Below, piece by piece: positions 8,970 through 17,366 of a stretch of DNA of 64,000 bases. A program made the position numbers and the translations under genes. The DNA is from Bacillus alkalisoli (GTDB lineage: Bacteria > Bacillota > Bacilli > Bacillales > Bacillaceae_I): contig NZ_KZ454944.1 in NCBI RefSeq assembly GCF_002797415.1, positions 705,745 through 769,744 of the forward strand, given 5' to 3'. The notes under the pieces were generated by a model. It did not search any database. It was not told where the DNA came from and saw only the letters and a program-made list of their open reading frames with translations. Numbering within the stretch: the first letter of the stretch is position 1; each line of letters starts with the position of its first letter.

Positions 8970-9377
8970 CTAAAGGTCAAAAAAGCTAGATTCAAAAGCA
9001 AGCTTTTGTTCTAATTGTTCCTTGTTGTATTTACCATTTCGTAAAGTTACTTTATCGTACATACTTAATATCCATTCAGCTCTTTTACGTTTACAATTAA
9101 CTCTTAGAAATGGATATGTAGCACGAAGAGTTTGAAAAACTTCATTTTTCGTTTTAACACTAAGTGAATATGAGTTTTTATGAACTTGTGGTTTGTAGTT
9201 TTTCTTTTTGGAGATTGAACCACCAATTAAATCTTTCAGATATATAAGTAGCTCTAAATCTGTAGAGGCAATAGTTATGCAAGGCCGACGAAATTCATTA
9301 GCGTGAATTCTACTTAACGTTATGGACCCTTCACCATCAATAATTCCAGCAACATAAGCAGCTTCCCAAACCTCCAT
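8970..9377 (-). CDS. LAGLIDADG homing endonuclease, free-standing beside ssrA
   Basis: 135 residues with a single LAGLIDADG motif near the N-terminus (YVAGIIDGEGSI, residues 8-19), so it would act as a homodimer. Later blocks fit the alpha-beta-beta-alpha-beta-beta-alpha fold: PCITIASTDLELLIYLKDLIGG and KNSYSLSVKTKNEVFQTL (each quoted in part). GGAGG lies 9 nt before the ATG. The gene is outside the intron and on the opposite strand, only about 50 bp past the tmRNA 3' end. Group I intron endonucleases are usually encoded inside the intron, so this arrangement suggests mobility assisted in trans. A role in cutting intronless ssrA is inference from position only. Confidence 0.85.
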   Translation of the reverse strand: MEVWEAAYVAGIIDGEGSITLSRIHANEFRRPCITIASTDLELLIYLKDLIGGSISKKKNYKPQVHKNSYSLSVKTKNEVFQTLRATYPFLRVNCKRKRAEWILSMYDKVTLRNGKYNKEQLEQKLAFESSFFDL

Positions 9378-9480
9378 TATTTTGGCCTCCTTATAGTTAT
9401 AAACACCACATACTTATTATTTAACAAGTTACCAACAGCTTTTCAATAAATTAACAATCAAATATTTATAAGCAAAAAAA

Positions 9481-9509
9481 AGAATAAAGTGCATTATGCA
9501 CCTTATTCT
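9481..9509 (-). terminator. terminator of the permease/MFS unit
   Basis: AGAATAAGGTGCA / TGCACTTTATTCT arms on the minus strand followed by a T-run (the A-run at 9474-9480 on the plus strand). Confidence 0.75.
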
Positions 9510-10872
9510 AACTATACTTCACCTTCTTCCCACCAGGCTTCTTCCACTTCTTATTCATAATTAACGTTACAATACCAATAATGACAACAAAAGCCAAACT
9601 GATAAAAAATCCAAATCGAATCGTACTGTTTAGCAACGTCCCACTAACTGCAATCAATATAATAACAATACCTGACCAAGCTAATAGTTTATTCCACAAC
9701 TTAATATCTAAAATCTTTAAGGAAGAAAAGATAATAAATGACCAGTTATACAACAACAACAACCCTGCAGCGGTCGTAATATATTCAAAAATTTTACCGG
9801 GTAACACAAGAGCTGCGATAACAGAAGCAAGCAACCCCGCGACACCAAGACCGATTGAAGGCAACGGCAGCTGCTTAAATTTTTCTAATTTCTTCGCAAA
9901 CAAACTCGGCGCATCGCCATCTTCTGCTAACGTCACTAACAAAGTAGTTACACCGAATAACGCTGCAGTCATGGTGGAGAAACCAGCGATAATAATTGCT
10001 CCATTGAACACATGAGGGAAGAATGACAAGTCATAATTCGCAAGTGCCGTGACGAATGGACTTTCTTTTTCATTAAAAGCCGAATGAGCAGCTAACGTAA
10101 CGGCAAATCCTAAAGAAAGAACATACACAATTAATAAAACAAGCAACATGATTTTTCCAGCCTTTGGTGCATCCTCCTTGTTTTTCAATCGGATAGCCAT
10201 TAACCCAATAACTTCAATACCACCGTACGAGTAAAAGGCATAAATAAGGGAAGACCAAAGACCTTTCCAACCTTTTGGCAACCATTCATTCACCGAATTA
10301 GGTACTCTTAATGGCGCATCTCCTTTAATCCAACCGAAATAAATAGCCAATGCAATGACGATGAACATAACAATTGCGGATAATTTAATGATTGCTAAAA
10401 GGTTCTCCACCTTGTCAAAACCTTTTGTTCCGAGCATCACGACAATAATAGCTAAAATGGCATATCCTGCAGCAAAAATCCAAAGTGGAACGTCTGGAAA
10501 CCAAAATTGAGAAAGGAGACCTAACGCTGTAAGTTGACTCCCCATAATTAAAACGTTGGCACTCCAGTAATTCCAACCACAGCTAAATCCAGCCCATTTG
10601 CCAAACGCTTTATCGGCGTAATAGCAAAAGGAACCTTCCTGTGGATCTTCTGCGGTCATTTTTGCTAACAGGTTATACACAATATAGGTTCCTGCTGCAG
10701 CAACAATAAAAGAAATAATAATGGAAGGGCCAGTATGTTTAATACCTAAGGCGGAACCGAGAAAGAATCCTATTCCAATCGTACAACCAATCCCAATTAG
10801 AGAAAGTTGCCACCATTTCATCGTTGCCTCATTATTTTGTTGTGGAGTTGTACTACTACTATTCTTCGTCAT
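9508..10872 (-). CDS. amino-acid permease, APC superfamily
   Basis: 454 residues with about 12 hydrophobic segments. The first helix carries the APC signature WQLSLIGIGCTIGIGFFLGS, and the second contains GPSIIISFIVAAAG. The conserved EDPQEGSFCYYADKAFGKW loop resembles the amino acid-polyamine-organocation antiporter/permease group. The substrate cannot be read. It starts 24 bp after the end of the MFS gene on the same strand, so the two are probably co-transcribed, and a shared terminator follows. AAGGAGATCGTT precedes the ATG. Confidence 0.88.
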   Translation of the reverse strand: MTKNSSSTTPQQNNEATMKWWQLSLIGIGCTIGIGFFLGSALGIKHTGPSIIISFIVAAAGTYIVYNLLAKMTAEDPQEGSFCYYADKAFGKWAGFSCGWNYWSANVLIMGSQLTALGLLSQFWFPDVPLWIFAAGYAILAIIVVMLGTKGFDKVENLLAIIKLSAIVMFIVIALAIYFGWIKGDAPLRVPNSVNEWLPKGWKGLWSSLIYAFYSYGGIEVIGLMAIRLKNKEDAPKAGKIMLLVLLIVYVLSLGFAVTLAAHSAFNEKESPFVTALANYDLSFFPHVFNGAIIIAGFSTMTAALFGVTTLLVTLAEDGDAPSLFAKKLEKFKQLPLPSIGLGVAGLLASVIAALVLPGKIFEYITTAAGLLLLYNWSFIIFSSLKILDIKLWNKLLAWSGIVIILIAVSGTLLNSTIRFGFFISLAFVVIIGIVTLIMNKKWKKPGGKKVKYS

Positions 10873-10896
10873 AACGATCTCCTTAACTAAAATAAT

Positions 10897-12135
10897 TTAC
10901 CAAAGTGCGACTTTTGGTGGCTTTACATGTTTTACAAATTTCCATACAAGAATTCCAATTATAATCGCAAGTACCGCCGCTGCAATAAAACTAACAGTTA
11001 AGTAACTTTTCATCACAACTGACATGATTGGTGGACCAGCAGCTACCCCAATAAACCTGGATGAACTATAAAAAGAAGAAATGGTACCACGTTCGTCTTT
11101 CTCAATATTTTCAGTGATTAATGCATCCAAACATGGCAAAATAGCTCCAATACCGATTCCGAGCAAGCTAGAAATAGCTAAAAGAAGAACAAGCATTTTT
11201 GTCGTGATACCGACAAATACAACACTAATAGCAATTAACGCTAAAGAAATGAGAACAATCTTTTTCATCGTATCTACATCGCCTTTTATTTTTCGACCAG
11301 TGATAAAGGAAGCGATGCATAAAGTGAATAGGGGAATAGCCAGTACAAAACCCTTTTTAATTCCATCTAGATTATGGGTTTTCTCCAGAATATCGGATAA
11401 ATAAAATAACACTCCAAATAGGACTAGCATAGCGAATGCCCCAACAATAAAAGTTGTATAAAGCCATTTCCCTTCTTTCTTAAAAGTTTCTTTTGTTTTG
11501 ACGATAAAATCTTTTAAAACAAGAGGGTCCTCCTTTTTCTTTGGCACTTTTATAAAAAAGAAAACAAGAAGAATGGATATTAAACTAAAGAAAGAAATAG
11601 AGAAAAAGGGCAAAAACCATAATATTGCTGCAAATAAGGAACCTAATATCGGACTGAGCACTTTCCCGAACGTATTGGATGTTTCTATAATACCGAGACA
11701 AGAACTTGTTTTTTCATCATCGTCTTTATATAAATCTCCAACCAATGGTAGGATAATTGGTGTTGCACCAGCGGCCCCTACTCCTTGGAGAACACGACCG
11801 ATAATAATCCACATAAAAGGATCCTCTAATTTCCAGGAAGCAAATCCAGAAATTAGCCCACCTAATAATGCAATTATTAAGCTGGGAAGGATAATTACTT
11901 TTCTTCCAAACCTGTCTGATAAGTAACCTGCAATTGGAATGAGAAAGATGGAAGCAACGGAATAACTTGTAATAATCATGCTCGTTTGAAAAGATGAGAT
12001 TCCAACCTTCTTTTCGAAAATAGGGAGTACAGGTATTAACATCGAATTTCCTAGTGTCATGACGAGAGGTATGGAAGCCATACTTACGACACACCAGGCA
12101 CCCACCTTTTGGTTGTTTCCATTTGCGTTTTCCAA
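10897..12135 (-). CDS. MFS transporter (drug/metabolite efflux type)
   Basis: 412 residues, 12 predicted helices. Motif A is present in the loop after helix 2 (GYLSDRFGRKVIILPSL), and a motif C-like GRVLQGVGAAGATPIILPLVGD follows (quoted in blocks), as in the DHA1 proton-coupled efflux group. TTG 12135 is the start behind GGAGGGGTAGAG. Forms a likely operon with the downstream amino-acid permease. Substrate unknown; an exporter paired with an importer suggests an amino-acid-derived compound, but that is inference. Confidence 0.85.
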   Translation of the reverse strand: MENANGNNQKVGAWCVVSMASIPLVMTLGNSMLIPVLPIFEKKVGISSFQTSMIITSYSVASIFLIPIAGYLSDRFGRKVIILPSLIIALLGGLISGFASWKLEDPFMWIIIGRVLQGVGAAGATPIILPLVGDLYKDDDEKTSSCLGIIETSNTFGKVLSPILGSLFAAILWFLPFFSISFFSLISILLVFFFIKVPKKKEDPLVLKDFIVKTKETFKKEGKWLYTTFIVGAFAMLVLFGVLFYLSDILEKTHNLDGIKKGFVLAIPLFTLCIASFITGRKIKGDVDTMKKIVLISLALIAISVVFVGITTKMLVLLLAISSLLGIGIGAILPCLDALITENIEKDERGTISSFYSSSRFIGVAAGPPIMSVVMKSYLTVSFIAAAVLAIIIGILVWKFVKHVKPPKVALW

Positions 12136-12226
12136 CTCTACCCCTCCAAAAAAAGCTATAAATCGAACTCCATTTTATTGTTTCTTTACAACGATTTTTT
12201 ATGATAGTAAAAAATAGCACCTGTTA

Positions 12227-12264
12227 TAAAACCACCTGACGGTTAAGGCATAACAGGTGGTTTT
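12227..12264. terminator. terminator between the MFS and GvpU-like genes
   Basis: AAAACCACCTG / CAGGTGGTTTT, an 11-bp perfect stem. It follows the GvpU-like gene on the minus strand and lies in the leader of the MFS gene. Confidence 0.75.
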
Positions 12265-12274
12265 GGTTTTAGTA

Positions 12275-12703
12275 TTAAATTAATTGAAAAGAAATAGCGT
12301 CAATGGATTCAATTCTACCTCTCCACCATGTAGTTGGACCTTTAGGCATAAGTTGTCCAGGACCATCGGCACCGATATATGTGGCATCTTTTAAATGAAT
12401 AAATGTAGCGGTTGTATCACTATCATCTTTTTTGTCTTTTGTTTCTTCTTTTGATTTTTTGTAGGCATCTCTTAAGTCGCCGAATTTTTTCGTTAATATG
12501 TTAGACATTGTGCGGTCTTCGATTTCATCTACTGATTTAAGAACGCCGTCGTAATAAGTGGACGGACCGATCAGGATACCAGAAACGATGGCTCCTTTTA
12601 TATTTACTGTGATTCCGACTTCAAATCCGTCTTCGTCAGCTAATGTTAATAGCATTTGTAGGACGGCATCATCTGTTGCGACATTTTCTTCTTTGCTTGC
12701 CAA
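12275..12703 (-). CDS. GvpU-like gas-vesicle accessory family protein, orphan
   Basis: 142 residues. The N-terminal half (GFEVGITVNIKGAIVSGILIG) and the C-terminal block FIHLKDATYIG with WWRGRIESID match my memory of GvpU from Bacillus megaterium. GvpU clusters gas vesicles there; orphan homologues are common in Bacillus and uncharacterised. No gvpA, gvpF or gvpN is in the window. A Lys/Asp-rich linker (KKSKEETKDKKDDSD) separates the halves. The start is TTG 12703, 6 nt after GAGGTG; an in-frame GTG at 12712 overlaps that site and is less likely. Confidence 0.75.
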   Translation of the reverse strand: MASKEENVATDDAVLQMLLTLADEDGFEVGITVNIKGAIVSGILIGPSTYYDGVLKSVDEIEDRTMSNILTKKFGDLRDAYKKSKEETKDKKDDSDTTATFIHLKDATYIGADGPGQLMPKGPTTWWRGRIESIDAISFQLI

Positions 12704-12730
12704 GAAAATCACCTCGACTATCTCTATAAT

Positions 12731-12916
12731 TCATGTTGTTGACAATTCGATAACTAATCTAGACCAGATTGCCTTGCAAAAAAGGTCATAATGGACTTGA
12801 GAGAGCCAATCAAGACCGTTCCTGCTAAAAAAAGAGCTTAAGATGGTCGTGAGAGAGCCAATCAAGACCATTACTGCTAAAAAAAGAAAGATGGTCGCCA
12901 GAAATTTGCGCCACAT
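12731..12916 (-). pseudogene. small membrane peptide gene broken by a 52-bp tandem duplication
   Basis: The frame starting MWRKFLATIFLFLAVMVLIG encodes one hydrophobic helix. A 52-bp direct repeat (units beginning near 12799 and 12851) duplicates the segment encoding that helix. Because 52 is not a multiple of three, the second copy is read out of frame. In the original frame the downstream copy reads FFLAGTVLIGSLKSIM and ends at 12754. I read this as a recent duplication that altered the C-terminus. The ribosome binding site is weak, so the gene may be inactive. Confidence 0.4.
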
Positions 12917-13089
12917 TATATACAAGTTTACTTCTTTCAACCTTTATAATTTGTATAGATTAGCACTTTTTATTCATATTGGGAATCTTCCAAAAGATGG
13001 GATTAGGTATTTAAGTTAAAAAAGAAGTCTTAAATTTTCGTTTCTCTACATAGAATGTACAAGTTATCGATTTGTAGAGGTGATGAAGG

Positions 13090-13722
13090 TTGAGTGTAAG
13101 TATATTAGTTAGTTACATATTTTTAGGTTTGTCCTTGGCAGCTCCGATTGGTCCAGTTAACTCTGCCCGGTTGGATAAGGGTATTAAAAATGGTTTTTGG
13201 CACGCTTGGATTGTTGGTGCAGGTTCGATGGTCGCTGATGCTATTTTCATGTTAATTGTCTACATGGGGATGGTGCATTTTTTAGATATTCCGTTCGTGC
13301 AAGTATTTCTTTGGTTGTTTGGCGGGTTTATTCTTATTTATTCAGGTATGGAAAGTATTCTAGGCGTTAATTCCATTACTATAACGGCAATTAGAAAAAA
13401 AGAGTCGTTACTCAAATGTTTTCTCACTGGCTTTATTATGTCTATTTCTAGTCCATTATCTATTTTATTTTGGCTTGGTATCTATGGCTCCATTTTGGCT
13501 AAAACTGCGCAAACAAGTGGGACTAGCCAGTTGCTCCTTTATAGTTGTATGATTTTTATCGGGTTAACGTTATGGGATATATTTGTCGCAGGGTTAACTT
13601 CAGGGTTTCGAAAATATTTAACAAGTACAAGCTTAAAGGTAATTTCTGTTCTTTCCGGAATCTCTCTATTAGGTTTCGGAGTTTACTTCGGATATCAAGG
13701 GTTAAGAGCGCTATTTGGTTAA
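13090..13722 (+). CDS. LysE/RhtB-family exporter
   Basis: 210 residues, about six helices, with the LysE signature early in the protein: GLSLAAPIGPVN followed by GFWHAWIVGAGSMVADA. The family exports amino acids or related small metabolites. TTG 13090 is the start, with GAGG(TGATGAAGG) just upstream. It stands alone; downstream are degenerate repeats and a terminator. The substrate cannot be inferred. Confidence 0.9.
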   Translation: MSVSILVSYIFLGLSLAAPIGPVNSARLDKGIKNGFWHAWIVGAGSMVADAIFMLIVYMGMVHFLDIPFVQVFLWLFGGFILIYSGMESILGVNSITITAIRKKESLLKCFLTGFIMSISSPLSILFWLGIYGSILAKTAQTSGTSQLLLYSCMIFIGLTLWDIFVAGLTSGFRKYLTSTSLKVISVLSGISLLGFGVYFGYQGLRALFG

Positions 13723-13727
13723 AAAAC

Positions 13728-13880
13728 TTTTATGGACAATTCGAGGAAAAGAACATTAAAAAGTGGTCTTAAAAAATTTTATATGGACAACTTAAGGAAT
13801 AAAACATTTGAAAGTGGTCTTTAAAAATATTTTAAGGAAAAATAAAACGAAGAAAATAGTCTTTAAAAGAGTCCTGCAAA
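13728..13880 (+). repeat. degenerate direct repeat, about 50-bp unit, three copies
   Basis: Units begin AAAAA(C/T)TTTTATGGACAA and end AAGTGGTCTT; the third copy is eroded. They lie between the LysE gene and its terminator, so they are probably transcribed as 3' UTR. Confidence 0.6.
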
Positions 13881-13886
13881 ATAAAA

Positions 13887-13924
13887 AACAAAGCAGCCCA
13901 CCCTAAAGTAGCTGCTTTGTTCTT
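13887..13924. terminator. terminator after the LysE-type gene
   Basis: AACAAAGCAGC / GCTGCTTTGTT stem followed by CTT; A-rich on the left side. Confidence 0.75.
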
Positions 13925-13929
13925 ATCAT

Positions 13930-14058
13930 TCATTACTTCTTGTCCCCCACCAAAATAATCGCATTCACCTATTGGATGTTTCATCCTATCTTCTTAAGCG
14001 TGCTGCAGCTGTTGTTCGACCAGCAAATCCGCCAACGAGTACGAATCTTCTTTGTAAT
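13930..14058 (-). pseudogene. remnant of the N-terminus of a CoA-disulfide reductase-like flavoprotein
   Basis: On the minus strand the start region reads TKKI, then after a one-base shift VLVGGFAGRTTAAARLRR, then a stop, DETSN, and a degraded II(L)V stretch. Intact CoA-disulfide reductases begin with KI(V/I)GG(V)AGG(A)xAAARLRRLDE, the FAD-binding Rossmann motif. The match covers about 40 codons with a lost start (ATT), one frameshift and in-frame stops. In many Firmicutes this enzyme belongs to the CstR-controlled sulfur genes, and a CstR-type palindrome sits directly upstream at 14091-14106. Confidence 0.6.
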
Positions 14059-14090
14059 AGGTAAAGCCTCACAAATAAAATTCAGTTTAT

Positions 14091-14106
14091 ATACCTATAT
14101 AGGTAT
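14091..14106. promoter_or_regulatory. CstR-type operator, orphan
   Basis: ATACCTATATAGGTAT is a perfect palindrome matching the sites at the sulfur cluster 3.2 kb away. It lies between the flavoprotein remnant (minus strand) and the DUF3231 gene (plus strand). Confidence 0.65.
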
Positions 14107-14216
14107 ATCTTTAAGATTTCCTACCAATCAAATTTGTGAATAAATTCACAAATAAAATTCATCATATTTATGGACAAGAACGAAAATACTAAAGTTAGAT
14201 AAAAGGAGGGAATACG

Positions 14217-15212
14217 TTGAATACTTTACCTAGATTAACTTCTTCCGAAATAGGAGTCATTTGGGCTGCTTACCAAGAAGCCACGATGACAACCTGTTTT
14301 TTAAAATATTTTATACGTACGGTGGATGATTGTGAAACGAACATTTTATTAAAGGAATGTTTAAAGAAGGAAGAATTATTCATTGAAAAACTAGTACATG
14401 TGATGAAACAAGATAACATGCCAGTTCCAGTAGCATTTAGTGATAGTGATGTGAATCTAGAAGCTCCTCGTTTGTTTTCAGACGAGTTTGTCCTATTTTA
14501 TAAAATGGGTTTAGCGAAAATTGGACTTATTAAAGACAGTACATCACTAAGTTTGTTATCACGAGTCGATTTATTGAAACTTTTTAAAGCTCGTCTAGAT
14601 GAATGCTATGAAACATATGAAACGACGACAATCCTCTTATTAAAAAGGGGGTTATATGTGAGGCCACCTTATTTGTATCCACCTGAAGTCGAGTTTGTTA
14701 AGGGGAGTGGATATTTAGGAGGGACACTTTTCGGAAAAAGGCCACTAAATGTAATGGAAGTGGCCCATCTAGTAATGAACAATAACTACAATTTAATAGG
14801 ACTAATGCTATGTACTGGATTTAGTCAAGTGGCCGAAAATAAAGATGTAGTGAAACATATGGTAAAAGGAAAAGAGATAACGAAAGAAATTATGGCGATA
14901 TGTTCGGATTTTTTGATGGAATCAGATGTTCAAGCACCGTCAACATGGGATGCGGAAGTTACTTCATCAACCGTTGCTCCTTTTTCGGACAGACTCATGT
15001 TATTTTATATCGCGATGTTGAGCGAGGTAGGATTAAATATTTATTCTACTTCATCTGCTGCAAGTTTAAGAACAGACCTTCAAGTAGCTTACGCCAAAGT
15101 TTCTCAAGATGTTGCTTCATTCACGAAGAATGGAGTCGAATTAATGATCAAATTCCACTGGCTAGAACAACCACCAACATTTCCGGATCGAAACAAGCTT
15201 GCAAAGAAGTAG
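14217..15212 (+). CDS. DUF3231-family protein 1 (331 aa)
   Basis: All-helical protein made of two similar halves. Each begins LTSSEIGVIW / APFSDRLMLF-type segments and includes ferritin-like helices (ATMTTCFLKYF, LFSDEFVLFYKMGLAKIGL). This is the DUF3231 architecture found in spore-forming Bacillaceae; its function is unknown and it is often listed as spore-coat-like. The start is TTG 14217 behind GGAGGGAATACG. A paralogue of the same length is at 37373-38368. The upstream CstR-like palindrome could control it but more likely belonged to the divergent remnant. Confidence 0.8.
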   Translation: MNTLPRLTSSEIGVIWAAYQEATMTTCFLKYFIRTVDDCETNILLKECLKKEELFIEKLVHVMKQDNMPVPVAFSDSDVNLEAPRLFSDEFVLFYKMGLAKIGLIKDSTSLSLLSRVDLLKLFKARLDECYETYETTTILLLKRGLYVRPPYLYPPEVEFVKGSGYLGGTLFGKRPLNVMEVAHLVMNNNYNLIGLMLCTGFSQVAENKDVVKHMVKGKEITKEIMAICSDFLMESDVQAPSTWDAEVTSSTVAPFSDRLMLFYIAMLSEVGLNIYSTSSAASLRTDLQVAYAKVSQDVASFTKNGVELMIKFHWLEQPPTFPDRNKLAKK

Positions 15213-15291
15213 CGATTAGAGGTTAGTGATCAGTGGTTAGCCAAAGCCTGATAAAAGCTAGCAGCTAACCACTAGTCACTAACCACTATTT
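15211..15291. repeat. TTAG-rich palindrome, family C copy 3
   Basis: GTTAGTGATCAGTGGTTAG faces CTAACCACTAGTCACTAACC; it can act as a hairpin between two convergent genes and may terminate both. Confidence 0.7.
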
Positions 15292-15642
15292 ATGAGCTTT
15301 TTGATATTTCTTTAGTGCATCAATGATTGTATCTTCATAGTCTTCGGTAATCAGTTCAATGCCGTAATAATATTTGTTCATTTGATTTTTTTGCCACATA
15401 ATCTCGCCAACTAATGTAAGCTGAATCTCTTCAATATTTACGTTAACAGTAAGCTCAACTTGCTGGTTAGCTGGAAGATACAAAGAAGCTTCCATTTTCA
15501 TCCCACCAGGACTAATATCATGTATTTTTGCATCGCCATTTGAAGATTCAATGGGCTTATTGTTTACTTTACTAATATGAAAAGTTGCAGGCAGTGGCAC
15601 ACCAAATTCATAGCGAAATGCTTCATTACGTTTAAATTTCAT
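15286..15642 (-). CDS. PilZ-like domain protein (118 aa)
   Basis: A single beta-barrel domain protein. The N-terminus KRNEAFRYEF approximates the PilZ RxxxR motif but with a four-residue gap between arginines. DISPGGMKME near residue 47 matches the (D/N)xSxxG signature, and WQKNQMNKYYYGIEL fits the closing strand. PilZ domains bind cyclic di-GMP; the altered first motif makes binding uncertain. GGAGTGAG lies before ATG 15642; an in-frame GTG nine bases earlier overlaps it. It stands alone and converges on the DUF3231 gene. Confidence 0.75.
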   Translation of the reverse strand: MKFKRNEAFRYEFGVPLPATFHISKVNNKPIESSNGDAKIHDISPGGMKMEASLYLPANQQVELTVNVNIEEIQLTLVGEIMWQKNQMNKYYYGIELITEDYEDTIIDALKKYQKAHK

Positions 15643-15810
15643 TTTTCTCACTCCAAAAAAAGAACTTGTTTTATGGAAGTCTAAGATGTGGTTTCTATAC
15701 TATAGACTTTAACGACTCCTATCGGTCCTGACAACAACGAATATGCTACTTTACCTATAAATATTTAAAAGAAGATATTTTTGTTCACAATTACTGAAGG
15801 AGATATCAGA

Positions 15811-16866
15811 ATGAAAAATAAATTACTTATTCTATTAGTCATCCTACTTTTCGGTGGAGGGGTTTCGACTCATGCAAATGAATCAAGACTTCCTGAAGCC
15901 CCAATCTACATAGATGGACAGTCTATCACAACTAAATATATTATGCGGGACGGACACCTTCTTGTTCCTGCCCTATTTATCAAACATACCGGAGCATATG
16001 TTGACTGGGATCCCGAGTACCGTTCCGTTGTTTTTCGCAACGGTTCCACCCTTTTTGCTCTCCCTGTTGAAAAAAAACATTCTGATGATTACATAGGCGG
16101 AATATGGAGACGCTATCCATTACCAGTGGATACGGTTGAATTTTTAGGAGAGCCATTCGTGCCTTTAATAGATGTAACACGAAAGCTAGGCATGACGGCC
16201 CGCTATGACACCATATTAAATAGAACGTATATTTCATCCAATATGACGGTAAAACGAAACCATATTAATAGAACAAACACGTCTGAAAAACTTGTTGCCT
16301 TAACATTCGATGACGGACCAGACGATTATTACACTCCACGTATGCTAGATGTATTAAAGGAAAAAGGAGTTCCAGCCACTTTTTTTGTAGTTGGTAGGAA
16401 AGTCGATGCATTTCCTCAAATAATGAAGAGAATTGTTGAAGAAGGCCACGGAATTGCCAACCATAGCCAAACACATCCAAATTTAAGAAATCAATGGAGT
16501 TCAAATGTACGAGCACAAGTAAACACAACCCAAGAAACAATGGCAAGAGTAGTTGGACGGCGACCAGATATATTCCGCCCACCTTATGGATCATTGACGA
16601 AAGCAGATGTGGTAGTTCTAAACGAACTCGGCATGAAAAATATTATGTGGTCCGTAGACACAGTGGATTGGAGCGGTGCATCAGCTGATGAAATACTGAG
16701 AACTGTGCACCGCGACATTACACCAGGGGGTATCATTTTACAACACAACTTCCAATCTAACTCTCGCCTACTAGACGGATCACTAGAAGCACTCCCGAGA
16801 ATCATCGACGAACTAACAGCCCGAGGCTACAAGTTTGTTACAATACAAACGTTGTTGTCACAATGA
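15811..16866 (+). CDS. secreted polysaccharide deacetylase with copper-amine-oxidase-like N-domain
   Basis: 351 residues. A signal peptide (MKNKLLILLVILLFGGG...THA) is followed by a copper-amine-oxidase N-like module (about 25-140: IYIDGQSITTKYIMRDGHLLVPA, quoted in part), a wall-associated dimerising fold in Bacillus. The NodB deacetylase domain starts near 160: motif 1 TFDDGPD, motif 2 HSQTHPNL with metal histidines, motif 3 RPPYG, and later VDTVDWSG and LQHN. Expected to remove acetyl groups from peptidoglycan or other N-acetylglucosamine polymers outside the cell. The GAAGGAGATATCAG site favours ATG 15811 over an upstream in-frame start. Confidence 0.92.
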   Translation: MKNKLLILLVILLFGGGVSTHANESRLPEAPIYIDGQSITTKYIMRDGHLLVPALFIKHTGAYVDWDPEYRSVVFRNGSTLFALPVEKKHSDDYIGGIWRRYPLPVDTVEFLGEPFVPLIDVTRKLGMTARYDTILNRTYISSNMTVKRNHINRTNTSEKLVALTFDDGPDDYYTPRMLDVLKEKGVPATFFVVGRKVDAFPQIMKRIVEEGHGIANHSQTHPNLRNQWSSNVRAQVNTTQETMARVVGRRPDIFRPPYGSLTKADVVVLNELGMKNIMWSVDTVDWSGASADEILRTVHRDITPGGIILQHNFQSNSRLLDGSLEALPRIIDELTARGYKFVTIQTLLSQ

Positions 16867-17002
16867 GGTAGGATAATGTACTTTATTAGCAGTCTATAAA
16901 GATCATTTGCAAAAAAAGTGATCATTTTATGTAAATTACTTATAAAGTAATTAAAGACTAGTCGGAGTTACAGGAAAAATTGGTAAAAGAGTGATAATAA
17001 GA

Positions 17003-17167
17003 AATTTTATCGGCGGAAATTCTGGTTTTATCAGCGGAAATTGGGATTCTATCGGCGAAAATAAGAGTTTTATCGGCGAAAACAGAAGTCCAATCGGCGG
17101 AGGCTTTTAGTTTATCGGCGAAAACAATGTTATATCAGCGAAACGTCCATTTTAACGGCGATTCTAA
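17003..17167 (+). repeat. array of about eight short repeats, TTATCGGCGAAAA core, about 21-bp period
   Basis: Cores such as TTTTATCGGCGGAAAT, TTTTATCAGCGGAAAT, TTCTATCGGCGAAAAT and TTTATCGGCGAAAACA recur every 20-23 bp, separated by variable 6-8 nt. They lie downstream of the deacetylase gene and upstream of cstR. There are no palindromes within a unit. Confidence 0.75.
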
Positions 17168-17209
17168 TGTTATTGTCAAGAAACCAAGGGGGACAGGTCA
17201 TGCCTACTG

Positions 17210-17264
17210 ATAAAGTCAACCTTTTCAGTAGGCACGATAGCGAGCGCCTCGTGCTATCATCAAC
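17210..17264. repeat. element B, right-end remnant
   Basis: GCGAGCGCCTCGTGCTATCATCAAC equals the right arm of the B copy at 38808-39024. A separate hairpin (CCTACTGATAAAGTCAACCTTTTCAGTAGG) precedes it, so the left half is lost or replaced. Confidence 0.6.
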
Positions 17265-17337
17265 AATTAGAAATACATACTTATTCATATAGTCGTGATA
17301 TGTTTTTAAAGACAGAGAAAAAATATTTCTATAAGTG

Positions 17338-17366
17338 TTGACAAAATACCTATAGGGGTATATGAT
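17338..17366 (+). promoter_or_regulatory. cstR promoter with CstR operator in the spacer
   Basis: TTGACA (17338-17343), 17-bp spacer, TATGAT (17361-17366). The spacer holds the palindrome ATACCTATAGGGGTAT (17346-17361). Repressor bound here would block polymerase, giving autoregulation. Confidence 0.8.

Noticed and set aside
8278-9377. Prophage or integrative element using ssrA as attachment site
   Set aside because: ssrA is a common attB, but there is no integrase and no duplicated 3' end. The insert has a group I core and lies inside the T-loop.
13940-14143. Plus-strand ORF of 67 residues before the DUF3231 gene
   Set aside because: It is antisense to the CoA-disulfide reductase remnant and has no ribosome binding site or plausible product.
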